DNA from: DASVSE01 sp036399715
Lineage (GTDB): Bacteria > Bacteroidota > Rhodothermia > Rhodothermales > Rubricoccaceae
Length of the DNA stretch: 22,335 nt
Direction of reading: 5' to 3'
NCBI GenBank assembly: GCA_036399715.1
Contig: DASWMO010000069.1
Location: 1 to 22,335 of the forward strand
Shown here one piece after another: positions 8,572-16,699 of the stretch; position 1 is the first letter of the stretch; every line of letters starts with the position of its first letter. Position numbers and translations under genes: made by a program. Under the pieces are notes generated by a model that searched no databases, was not told the origin of the DNA, and saw only the letters and a program-made list of their open reading frames with translations.

Positions 8572-10680
8572 ATGCTTCCCTCTGTACACCCCCGCCGGTT
8601 CGCCGGCGCCGGCCGCTGGCTCGGCCTCGCTGTCGCCGTCGTGGCACTCGCGCTGCCCGCTGCGGCTCAGCGGACGGTCACGCTCCGCCTCAACACGTCG
8701 ACGCTGCCGGACACGCTCAAGGCCAATCAGGTCCTCGCCGGCGCGCAGGTTCGCGGCGGGCTCGCCAGTGGCACCACCGCCCTCCCCGGCGGCGGCGTGA
8801 TCGACTGGAACGCCAACACGACCGTCCGGCCCGTCAACGTCGGCGGCGACTACTGGGAGACCGTCTTCCAGATCCCCGACAATGACCTGCTGAACTTCAA
8901 GTTCTACTTCGAGCAGTCCGAGGCAGTCGGCATCGGCGGCTACGAGGACGGCGACAACCTCGTCATCCCGGCCGGCACGGGCCCGGTGACGCTGGACCTG
9001 CACTACTTCAACAAGACCGGCACCACCCAGCCGTATACCTGGCGGCCCTTCCAGGCTGGCGGCGACTCCATCGCCGTCCGGTTCCGCGTCTACATGAACA
9101 CGCGCAACGCCGTCAACCGCGGTTACACCGAGGACGACCCGGCCCTGCGTGTCTCGCTGCGCGGCAACTTCGGCACCCTCGGCGCCGTCGGCGCGGGCGG
9201 CGCGATCACCGACTGGGGCTCCACGCCTGGTTCGCCGGCATCGCTCCTCCGGCGTGAGAGCACGGACGCGACCAAGCCGGGTTACGACCTCTTCTCGGGC
9301 GTCGTCCGCTACCCCGCCTCCGCCGCGGGCCTGACGCAGAACTACAAGTTCTACTTCGAGGACGCGAGCGTCACCGGCGATGCCGGCTACGAGGACGGTA
9401 CCGACCGGTCCTTTGTCCTGCCCGCCGCCGGCAGCGACCTCACGCTGTACTACAGCAACTACTCGAACAGCCCCGCTGTCGGGAATGGCCCGCCGCCCGT
9501 CCTCGTCACGTCCGAGGTCACGTTCCGGGTCAACGTGCGCCCGCTCTCGGACGCCGGCGTGTTCCAGGTCGCCGACGACGCGATCCAGGTCCGCGGCGGC
9601 TTCAACGGCTGGGACTGCCCGGCGGATAACAGCGACGACTGTGCCCTCACGCGCGTCCCGTCCTCGTTCATCTACACGCGTCAGATCCCGATCACGTCGA
9701 GCGTCAACTCGTCGCAGACGTACAAGTACTACGTCAACTTCACGCCCGCGCTCGCCAACCCGGACAACGGCTATGAGGAGCCCCTCGACTACGGAGGCGG
9801 CAACCGCACGTTCACCTTCGAGGGTGCCTCGGGCGGCCAGCAGGTCGGCGAGCAGTTCTTCAACGGCATCCGCGCGGACAACGTCATCGCGACCGGCCAG
9901 ACGATCAACGTCGGCTTCGAGGTCGACATGCGCCCGGCGCTGACGTTCTCGCCGCGCGCGTTCAACCCGGCGACGGACCAGGTGACGATCTTCTTCCAGG
10001 ACCCGATCTGGAAGATCACGCAGGGCTACAACCCCGTGAACGACACGCCCGTCCCGAACTTCGTCCTTACGGACCCGAACAACGACGGCATCTACACCGG
10101 CTCGCTGCCGGTCCGCGGCCCGACGTACAACGGCATCGGCTACCAGGCCGCCTTCGGCAACGCGACCGACGGCTACTACACCGAGGGCTCGGGCGGGACG
10201 GAGCCCGGCCGCCGCCGCTACCGGTACGTCCTCAACCGGACGGCGACGAGCTACCAGTTCGCGCGCGACACGTTCCGCCCGCAGACGGCAGGCAACCCGC
10301 TTCCGTGGGAGATCAACCCGACGGGGCCGTTCACGCCGGGCCAGATCCCGAACTCGAAGCCGAACGGCTTCATCGATACGGGCAACGTCGCCAACGAGGA
10401 CGGCCCGGGCCGCGCCGGCGAGCTCCAGCTCTCCGCGCTCGCCCCGAACCCGACGACGGGCGTCGCTCGCATGACGGTCCGCACGGCTGAGGGCGAGGCG
10501 CTCACAGTCCGCGTCTACGACGTCATGGGCCGCCTCGTCTCGACGGCCGTCGACGGCGTCCGCTCGACGGGCGAGCAGACGGTCCAGATCGACACGCAGG
10601 GCCTCGCAGCCGGCGTCTACGTCGTCCGCGCCGAGGCCGGCACGGCCGTCGCGACGCGCCGCCTGACGGTGATCCGCTAG
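8572..10680 (+). CDS. T9SS-secreted protein of four tandem carbohydrate-binding-like repeats (possible SusE/SusF analogue)
   Basis: This 702-residue protein has an N-terminal export signal ending in AAAQ at about residue 33. Four related beta-sandwich-like units follow, starting near residues 34, 165, 314 and 443. Each opens with a strand such as VTLRLNT, VRFRVYMNT, VTFRVNV or VGFEVDM. The first three have RGG or RGN followed by an FNGW/DW-like motif, then a FKFYFE-type strand and GYEDG or GYEE. This layout resembles starch-binding modules (CBM20/CBM48-like) and the multi-domain starch-binding lipoproteins SusE and SusF, but here export is by T9SS. Residues about 618-702 are a type A sorting domain (LSALAPNPTTG, VRVYDVMGRLVS, LAAGVYVVRAEAG). 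No catalytic residues are evident. Its place directly upstream of secreted amylases supports a glucan-binding surface role. The binding function is inferred from repeat shape and context. Confidence 0.78.
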   Translation: MLPSVHPRRFAGAGRWLGLAVAVVALALPAAAQRTVTLRLNTSTLPDTLKANQVLAGAQVRGGLASGTTALPGGGVIDWNANTTVRPVNVGGDYWETVFQIPDNDLLNFKFYFEQSEAVGIGGYEDGDNLVIPAGTGPVTLDLHYFNKTGTTQPYTWRPFQAGGDSIAVRFRVYMNTRNAVNRGYTEDDPALRVSLRGNFGTLGAVGAGGAITDWGSTPGSPASLLRRESTDATKPGYDLFSGVVRYPASAAGLTQNYKFYFEDASVTGDAGYEDGTDRSFVLPAAGSDLTLYYSNYSNSPAVGNGPPPVLVTSEVTFRVNVRPLSDAGVFQVADDAIQVRGGFNGWDCPADNSDDCALTRVPSSFIYTRQIPITSSVNSSQTYKYYVNFTPALANPDNGYEEPLDYGGGNRTFTFEGASGGQQVGEQFFNGIRADNVIATGQTINVGFEVDMRPALTFSPRAFNPATDQVTIFFQDPIWKITQGYNPVNDTPVPNFVLTDPNNDGIYTGSLPVRGPTYNGIGYQAAFGNATDGYYTEGSGGTEPGRRRYRYVLNRTATSYQFARDTFRPQTAGNPLPWEINPTGPFTPGQIPNSKPNGFIDTGNVANEDGPGRAGELQLSALAPNPTTGVARMTVRTAEGEALTVRVYDVMGRLVSTAVDGVRSTGEQTVQIDTQGLAAGVYVVRAEAGTAVATRRLTVIR
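8674..10300 (+). repeat. Fourfold internal protein-domain repeat in the binding-module gene
   Basis: Four consecutive units of roughly 120-145 codons start near 8671, 9064, 9511 and 9898. Units 1 and 2 share NFKFYFE/NYKFYFE followed by GGYEDG/AGYEDG. Unit 3 has TYKYYVNF followed by NGYEE. Unit 4 is the most divergent. The repeat is visible at protein level; the DNA copies have drifted apart. Confidence 0.65.
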
Positions 10681-10689
10681 ACGGGTTAG

Positions 10690-10727
10690 GGAGCCCGGCG
10701 CGCCTGTAAGAGGGCGCGCCGGGCTCC
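10690..10727 (+). terminator. Perfect 15-bp hairpin with TGTAAGAG loop, probable terminator or RNA element
   Basis: Arms 10690-10704 (GGAGCCCGGCGCGCC) and 10713-10727 are perfect reverse complements around the 8-base loop TGTAAGAG. It begins ten bases after the stop codon at 10680, a normal place for a terminator. No T-run follows. The same loop recurs in the next hairpin. Confidence 0.6.
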
Positions 10728-10765
10728 GCCGGCCTCTGCCTGTTCGGGCCGAGTGCTCCGGCGCC

Positions 10766-10795
10766 GCGCCGGCCGCTGTAAGAGGCGGCCGGCGC
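10766..10795 (+). terminator. Second hairpin with identical TGTAAGAG loop, 11-bp stem followed by TTT
   Basis: Arms 10766-10776 (GCGCCGGCCGC) and 10785-10795 are perfect reverse complements around the same loop TGTAAGAG, and a short TTT run follows at 10796-10798. It ends only 40 bases before the amylase start at 10836. If it ends transcription, little room remains for a downstream promoter, so it may instead act as a leader structure. Confidence 0.55.
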
Positions 10796-10805
10796 TTTCC
10801 GATCC

Positions 10806-10819
10806 ACCGCACGTGCGGT
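10806..10819 (+). promoter_or_regulatory. Perfect 14-bp palindrome ACCGCACGTGCGGT upstream of the amylase genes, candidate operator
   Basis: The sequence is identical on both strands and ends 16 bases before the start codon at 10836. A perfect dyad with a central CG is the general form of LacI-family operators, which often control maltodextrin genes. No regulator gene is in the window, and no second copy was noticed. The palindrome is certain; its function is a guess. Confidence 0.35.
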
Positions 10820-10835
10820 CCCGACTCCAGACCCT

Positions 10836-13787
10836 ATGTCCTCGCTCCCGTTGCGCCTCCGCCTCGCTGCTGTAGCCGCGCTGCTCGCCTTCGCCACGCC
10901 GGCTGCCGCGCAGGCGTCGTTCCCCGTGACGTTCCGCTTCTTGCCGGACCTCTCGTCGCCCGCCATCCCGACGGTCGTCCGCGCGTTCGCGCCGGGCACG
11001 ATGCCTCCGGGCACGGTCAACGACTGGGGCCCGAACTCGGCTGGCAACATCGCGCCCGGCGCCGCGAGCCAGATGACGTACGACCCGGCCAAGAACGAGT
11101 ACCGCTACACCGAGACGCTGACGGTCGGCGTGGACTACTTCTACAAGATCCACTACCACACCAACGCGACCGCCCCGGCCTACGGTGGGACATGGATCGC
11201 GGACCCGCTCAACCCCCGCCTCGGACCGGTCGACGGCAACTCGGCCGTCCTCGTCACGGACCCGATGGCCTTCCAACTCGCCCGCGAGCAGAACGGAACG
11301 GCCCAGATCCGCGTCCTCTCGGCGTCCATTTTCGGCTCCGAGGCCATCACGGCGATCACGTACGAGATCAACGGCGACGCCTTCTCGGACGGCATGGCGT
11401 TCTACGACCCCGCCACGCGCCTCTTCTCGAAGACCCTCGCGACGCCCATCGAGCCCGGCGCCCAGTTCCGCATCACCGCGACCGACGCCCTCGGGCGGAC
11501 CACGACGGCCGAGATCGGCCTCACGCCGCCCGCCGTCGTCGACGCGCCCGTGCCGGCCGGCCTCCGCGACGGCATCACGGTCTCCGGCCAGACCGCAACG
11601 CTCGTCCTCCGCGCGCCCGGCAAGCGCTACGTCTACGCCATCGGTGACTTCTCGGGCTGGGCCCCGCAGGACGCCTACGTCATGAAGCGCGACAACACCG
11701 ACCCGCTCGGCACGCGCTGGTGGACCACGATCCCGCTCTCGCAGACGGCTACCGGCACGCGCTTTCAGTACCTCGTTGACGGCGTGCGCCGGATCACGGA
11801 TCCGTACTCGGCGCTCATTCTGGACGAGGGCTCGGACCCGTTCGTCCCGGCCGTCACGTTCCCGAACCGGCCTCCGTACCCCGCCGGTCTCACGACCAAC
11901 CTCGTCTCGGTCATCCCGGTCCCGAACGAGATGCCGACGTTGCTGCCGCCGTACACGCGGCCCGCGCCCGAGGACCTCGTGATCTACGAGATGCTCGTCC
12001 GCGACTGGGTCTCGCGCCACGACTTCCAGACCATCTCGGACTCGCTGCAGTACCTCCGCCGCCTCGGCGTGACGGCGCTCGAACTGATGCCGGTCTCCGA
12101 GTTCGACGGCAACGAGTCGTGGGGCTACAGCCCCAACCACTACCTCGCCGTCGACAAGTACTACGGCTCGCCCGAGGCGCTCAAGGCGCTCATCAACGAG
12201 GCGCACCGCCTCGGCATGGCGGTCATCCTGGATGTCGTCTACAATCACCAGACGGGCCAGTCGCCGTTCGTGCGCCTCTTCAACGAGGGCGAGTTCGGGC
12301 CGGCGACGGCCGCCAACCCGTGGGTCAACCCGACCAGCCGGCACCCGTTCAGCGTTTTCAACGACAACAACCACACGAGCGCGCTCACGCAGTACTGGCT
12401 CGACGCCGCTAACGCGTGGTGGCTCCGCGAGTACCGCGTCGACGGCTTCCGCTACGACCTCTCGAAGGGCTTCGTCCAGACGTGCGGCGGTGGCCCGTGC
12501 ACCGATGCCAACTTCGCGGCCTACAACCAGCAGCGCATCGACATCCTGACGCGCATGGCGGACGCGCTCTGGACCGTGGACCCGAACGCCTACGTCATCC
12601 TCGAGCACTTCGCCGATGCCTCCGAAGAGCGCGTGCTCGCCAACCACGGCCGTGCCCAGGGCCGGCCGGGCATGATGCTCTGGAGCAACATGAACAACAC
12701 CTACAACGAGGCGGCGATGGGCTACCTCGGGAGCGCGACGGACTTCGGCCGCGCGTACCCGCCGTTCAACAACTACCCGCTGACGGGCCAGGTGACATAC
12801 ATGGAGAGCCACGACGAGCAGTGGCTGATGTACAAGACGCGCACGTTCGGCGCGTGCGCGGCCTCGCCCACGGGCGGCGCGACCTGCAACACCGCCCCAG
12901 GCGCCTACAACACGCGCGCCCTCCCGACCGCGCTCCAGCGGCAGTCGCTCGTCGGCGCGTTCCTGTTCACCGTCCCCGGTCCGAAGATGATCTGGCAGTT
13001 CGGCGAGCTCGGCTACGGCGGTGGGCCAGGCGAGTGCCTCGCCACGGACTGCCCCGCCGGCACGCCGGGGCGGACGGACAAGAAGCCCATTCGCTGGGAC
13101 TACTTCGCCAACGTCGCGCCGTCGGCCAACGGCTCGGGCGTGACGGTCGTCGCGGCGAGCGAGACCGAGCGCGCACAGCGCCGGGCGCTCTACACCGACT
13201 GGTCCAACCTGCTCGCCCTCCGCGGCGGGTACTCGGTCTTCCGGACGCCGACGACGGTCACGATGAACGTCGGCTCAGGCGTCGTCGACCGCACGATTCG
13301 GCTGGAGAAGAACGGCCTCGTCGTCGTCGTCGTCGGCAACTTCGGCCTGACGGAGCGGACCTCGACGCCGCCACTCACAGGCAGCAGCACGTGGTACGAC
13401 ATGATCGGGCCCGGCACGGTCGCCGGCGGTTCGACCGTCACCCTCGCCCCCGGCGAGTGGCACGTCTACGCCAACCAGGACTTGAGCGTCCCGACGGACG
13501 GCGAGGCGGGTACGCCCGAGACGCCGACGTTCGCGCTCGACGCCGTCTTCCCGAACCCGACGGCCGGCCGCACGACGGTCCGCTACACGCTCGACAGCAC
13601 CGCGGACGTCCGCCTGGAGGCCTACGACGTGCTCGGGCGCCGCGTTGCCGTTCTCGCCGAGGGCCCGCAGACGGCCGGCGCGCACGACGCGACGCTGGAC
13701 ACGGCTGGCCTGCCCGCCGGCGTTTACGTGCTTCGCCTCACGGCCGGTGCCCGGACGGCGACGGCCCGCGTCACCGTCGCACGGTAA
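10836..13787 (+). CDS. Secreted GH13 alpha-amylase-family enzyme with N-terminal binding domains and T9SS tail (copy 1)
   Basis: This 983-residue enzyme would cut alpha-glucans outside the cell. A signal peptide ends in AAAQ near residue 25. A first E-set/CBM-like domain with NDWGPN spans about 27-140, an Ig-like segment about 150-235, and a CBM48-like domain (YVYAIGDFSGWAP, RFQYLVDG) about 245-345. The catalytic barrel starts near 375 (PEDLVIYEMLVRDW). All four GH13 regions are intact: DVVYNH at 466-471, GFRYD with Arg539 and nucleophile Asp541, the acid/base Glu590 in ILEHF, and SHDEQ with His659-Asp660. Residues about 895-983 form a type A sorting domain (VFPNPTAGRTTVRY, YDVLGRRVAVLAEG, GVYVLRL). 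Six cysteines form three close pairs (550/555, 674/684, 734/739). The next gene is a close paralogue 17 bases downstream. Exact specificity (alpha-amylase or pullulanase-like) cannot be read. Confidence 0.93.
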   Translation: MSSLPLRLRLAAVAALLAFATPAAAQASFPVTFRFLPDLSSPAIPTVVRAFAPGTMPPGTVNDWGPNSAGNIAPGAASQMTYDPAKNEYRYTETLTVGVDYFYKIHYHTNATAPAYGGTWIADPLNPRLGPVDGNSAVLVTDPMAFQLAREQNGTAQIRVLSASIFGSEAITAITYEINGDAFSDGMAFYDPATRLFSKTLATPIEPGAQFRITATDALGRTTTAEIGLTPPAVVDAPVPAGLRDGITVSGQTATLVLRAPGKRYVYAIGDFSGWAPQDAYVMKRDNTDPLGTRWWTTIPLSQTATGTRFQYLVDGVRRITDPYSALILDEGSDPFVPAVTFPNRPPYPAGLTTNLVSVIPVPNEMPTLLPPYTRPAPEDLVIYEMLVRDWVSRHDFQTISDSLQYLRRLGVTALELMPVSEFDGNESWGYSPNHYLAVDKYYGSPEALKALINEAHRLGMAVILDVVYNHQTGQSPFVRLFNEGEFGPATAANPWVNPTSRHPFSVFNDNNHTSALTQYWLDAANAWWLREYRVDGFRYDLSKGFVQTCGGGPCTDANFAAYNQQRIDILTRMADALWTVDPNAYVILEHFADASEERVLANHGRAQGRPGMMLWSNMNNTYNEAAMGYLGSATDFGRAYPPFNNYPLTGQVTYMESHDEQWLMYKTRTFGACAASPTGGATCNTAPGAYNTRALPTALQRQSLVGAFLFTVPGPKMIWQFGELGYGGGPGECLATDCPAGTPGRTDKKPIRWDYFANVAPSANGSGVTVVAASETERAQRRALYTDWSNLLALRGGYSVFRTPTTVTMNVGSGVVDRTIRLEKNGLVVVVVGNFGLTERTSTPPLTGSSTWYDMIGPGTVAGGSTVTLAPGEWHVYANQDLSVPTDGEAGTPETPTFALDAVFPNPTAGRTTVRYTLDSTADVRLEAYDVLGRRVAVLAEGPQTAGAHDATLDTAGLPAGVYVLRLTAGARTATARVTVAR

Positions 13788-16699
13788 CCGCCATCGCTCG
13801 CGCCATGCCCCGCCTCGTCTCGCGCCTCGCCGTTGTCGTCCTCCTCGCGTGGGCGGCGGCGGCCGAGGCGCAGGTGCCCGTCACGTTCCGGTTCCTCCCG
13901 AACCTGACGCCGCCCGCGCCAACCGTCGTGCGCGCGTTCGTGCCCGGCAGCTTTAACGACTGGGGACCGAACGTGGGCGGCAACATCGCGCCGGGGGCCG
14001 CAAGCCAGATGACGCTCGACGCGGCGACAGGCGAGTACCGGTATACCCGGACGCTGACCGTCGGGACGGATTACGCCTACAAGGTCCATTACCACACGAC
14101 CAACACGGCCCCGAGCTACGGCGGGACGTGGATCGCGGACCCGCTCAATCCGCGCGTGGTCGGGACCGACGCGAACTCGGCGGTCCTCGTCACGGACCCG
14201 ATGCTGTTCCAACTCGCCCGCGAGCAGAACGCCTCGGGCCAGATCGCGGCCGTCTCGGCAAGTGTGTTCGGGACGCAGGCGGTCCAGAGCGTCACGTTTA
14301 CGGTCAACGGGACGGTGTACACGTCAGGCATTACGGACACGGGCAACGGCGTCTACCGCCTCGTCCTTCCCGCGCCGGTTCCCGTCGGCTCGCTCTTCCG
14401 CGTCGATGCGACGGACGCGCTCGGGCGGAGCGTCACGGCCAGTGTCGGCGCGCTCCCGCCGACCGTCACGGACGCGCCCGTCCCTGCCGGCCTCCCGGAT
14501 GGCATCACGTACGACCCGGCCGACCCGTCGCGTGCGACGCTGGTGCTCCGCGCGCCCGGCAAGCAGTACGTCTACGTCCGTGGCCCCTTCAACAACTGGC
14601 AGGCGAGCGCCACTCACCTTCTCAGCCGGGACACGTCGGACCCGCGCGGCACGCGCTGGTGGATTACGCTGACGGGCCTCGCGCCCGACACCGACACGCC
14701 GTTCCAGTACCTCGTCGACGGCCAGATCGAGGTCGCCGATCCCTACTCGGCGCGCGTGCTCTACCCCGGCCAGGTCGGATTCCCGACGGGCCGGTCCACC
14801 TTCCCAGTCGGCATCCTGCACCCCGGCGCGCCCGCCTTCCCGTGGACCGACGCCGGCTTCGAGGCTCCGGCCCCGGAAGATCTCGTCATCTACGAGCTCA
14901 ACCTGCGCGACTTTCTCGCCGACCGCAGCTTCGCGACACTGGCCGACACGCTCGGCTACCTCACGCGCCTCGGCGTGAACACGGTCGAGCTCATGCCGGT
15001 CTCGCAGCGCGACGACGCCGACTCATGGGGCTACGACCCCGGATTCCACTTTGCCGTCGAGAACCGCTACGGCCGCCCCGAAGACCTGAAGGCGTTTGTC
15101 GACGCCGCGCACGCCGCCGGCCTCGCCGTGCTCCTTGACGTCGTCTACAACCACGCCACGAGCCAGAGCCCGCTCGTGCGCCTCGACAATGTCGGCGAGA
15201 CTGGCCCGCCGAATGCGACGAACCCGTGGGCCAACCCCACGGCCCCGCACGACTTCGCCTTTTTCAACGACCTCAACCACACCAGCCCACTCACGCAGCT
15301 CTGGCTCGACGCTGCCAACCGGTGGTGGATCGAGGAATACCACGTCGACGGCTACCGGTTCGACTTCACGAGCGGCTTCATGCAGACGGGGCCGTTCACC
15401 AGCTACAACCAGAACCGGGTCGACATCCTCACCCGCATGATCGGCGCGCTCCGAACGGTGCATCCGAACACGCTCATCACGATGGAGCACCTCACGCCGG
15501 TCGACGAGGTCCGCGCCGTGACGACGTTCGGGCAGGACCGCGGCTGGCCCGGCTCTCTCTCGTGGGTCATGCAGAGTGAAGGCTACCGCACAGCCACGTC
15601 GGGCTTCCCGACCGCGTCTAGTGCCTCGTTCCAGGCCTCCTACACACCGACGATCCCCAACGGCGGCCTTCCAGTCCGCAACGGCATCGTGTACATGGAG
15701 AGCCACGACGAGCAGTGGATGATGTACCAGAACCTGACGGCCGGCAACGCTTCCGGTGGCTACTCCGTCCGCGACTTCAACACGGCCCTCGACCGCCAGA
15801 AGCTCGCGGCGTCGTTCTTCTTTACGGTTCCCGGTGCGCGCCTGATGTGGCAGTTCGAGGAGCTCGGCTATGGCGGCGGGCCGGGCGAGTGCCTCGTCAA
15901 CACCGGCGTGACGTGCCCCGCGGGCACGGCCGGCCGCATCAACGCCAAGCCGATTCGGTGGGACTACTACGCGCCTGGCGTCCAGCCCGTCCGCGGGTCG
16001 TACACCGGCGGCGCGATCACGCCCGCGACCGATGCGGAGCGAGCGAGCCGCCTGCGCCTCTTCAAGACCTTCCAGGCACTCATCGGGCTCCGAGAGGACT
16101 ACGCCATCTTCCGCGACCCGGCAACGCAAGTCCAGCCCGTGCTCGACGCGCGGACGGTCCGCCTGCTGACGCTCGCCCTCCCCAACGCCCCGGCCGGCGA
16201 GCCGAGGCGCGCGTTCGTCTTCGGCAACTTCGGCGTCGCCCCGGCCCAGATCAACGTGCTGTCGCCCGAGGCGGTCACGTGGTACGACTTTTTCGGGGAC
16301 ACGGCGCAGAGCTTCCCGGCCGGCACGCAGACGCTCACGCTCGCTCCCGGCGAGTTCCACATCTGGACCGACACCGACGTGCCGTCGCCCGAGCCGGGCC
16401 TTGTCACGGTCGCCGACGAGGATGGCACACCGGAGACGGGCACGCTTGCACTCGAAGCGTTCCCTAACCCGACGGCGTCCCGCGCAGCGGTCCGGTACGC
16501 GCTCGCCGAAGCCTCCGACGTGACGCTCGCCGTGTACGACGTGCTCGGCCGCCGCGTGGCCGTCCTCGCCGAGGGCGCACAGGCAGCCGGTAGCCACACT
16601 GCCGACCTCAACGCGGACGTCCTCCCGCCGGGTCTTTACCTCGTCCGTCTCGTCGCCGGGGACCAGACCCGCGTCGTCCCGCTCACGGTCGCCCGATGA
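10920..16699 (+). repeat. Tandem gene duplication of two full-length GH13 genes
   Basis: The two genes align domain for domain, with long shared stretches such as GGTWIADPLNPR, MESHDEQW, LGYGGGPGEC and KPIRWDY. Similarity runs from the signal peptide to the sorting domain, so the unit duplicated was a complete gene. Loop insertions and cysteine content differ between the copies, so the event is not recent. Confidence 0.8.
13805..16699 (+). CDS. Secreted GH13 alpha-amylase-family enzyme with T9SS tail (copy 2, tandem paralogue)
   Basis: This 964-residue enzyme has the same architecture as the preceding gene: signal peptide (about 1-23, ending AEAQ), E-set/CBM-like domain with FNDWGPN, Ig-like segment, CBM48-like domain (YVYVRGPFNNWQ), GH13 barrel and T9SS type A tail (AFPNPTASRAAVRY, YDVLGRRVAVLAEG). 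The catalytic set is complete: Asp445 and His450 in DVVYNH, Arg518 and nucleophile Asp520 in GYRFD, acid/base Glu561 in MEHL, and His634-Asp635 in SHDEQ. Only one cysteine pair (696/704) remains of the three in copy 1. The frame is open far upstream, but ATG 13805 gives the signal peptide and lies just after the previous stop. Its stop overlaps the next start as ATGA. Divergence between copies suggests different chain length or branch preferences, which is inference. Confidence 0.93.
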   Translation: MPRLVSRLAVVVLLAWAAAAEAQVPVTFRFLPNLTPPAPTVVRAFVPGSFNDWGPNVGGNIAPGAASQMTLDAATGEYRYTRTLTVGTDYAYKVHYHTTNTAPSYGGTWIADPLNPRVVGTDANSAVLVTDPMLFQLAREQNASGQIAAVSASVFGTQAVQSVTFTVNGTVYTSGITDTGNGVYRLVLPAPVPVGSLFRVDATDALGRSVTASVGALPPTVTDAPVPAGLPDGITYDPADPSRATLVLRAPGKQYVYVRGPFNNWQASATHLLSRDTSDPRGTRWWITLTGLAPDTDTPFQYLVDGQIEVADPYSARVLYPGQVGFPTGRSTFPVGILHPGAPAFPWTDAGFEAPAPEDLVIYELNLRDFLADRSFATLADTLGYLTRLGVNTVELMPVSQRDDADSWGYDPGFHFAVENRYGRPEDLKAFVDAAHAAGLAVLLDVVYNHATSQSPLVRLDNVGETGPPNATNPWANPTAPHDFAFFNDLNHTSPLTQLWLDAANRWWIEEYHVDGYRFDFTSGFMQTGPFTSYNQNRVDILTRMIGALRTVHPNTLITMEHLTPVDEVRAVTTFGQDRGWPGSLSWVMQSEGYRTATSGFPTASSASFQASYTPTIPNGGLPVRNGIVYMESHDEQWMMYQNLTAGNASGGYSVRDFNTALDRQKLAASFFFTVPGARLMWQFEELGYGGGPGECLVNTGVTCPAGTAGRINAKPIRWDYYAPGVQPVRGSYTGGAITPATDAERASRLRLFKTFQALIGLREDYAIFRDPATQVQPVLDARTVRLLTLALPNAPAGEPRRAFVFGNFGVAPAQINVLSPEAVTWYDFFGDTAQSFPAGTQTLTLAPGEFHIWTDTDVPSPEPGLVTVADEDGTPETGTLALEAFPNPTASRAAVRYALAEASDVTLAVYDVLGRRVAVLAEGAQAAGSHTADLNADVLPPGLYLVRLVAGDQTRVVPLTVAR

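Noticed and set aside
8503..12812. Two long minus-strand open frames (8503-10812 and 10686-12812)
   Set aside because: They lie opposite clearly real genes with signal peptides and catalytic motifs, and their translations are compositionally biased Arg/Val/Asp-rich strings.
12416..13804. Upstream extension of the second GH13 gene frame
   Set aside because: It is an out-of-frame reading of the first GH13 gene. The signal peptide begins at ATG 13805.
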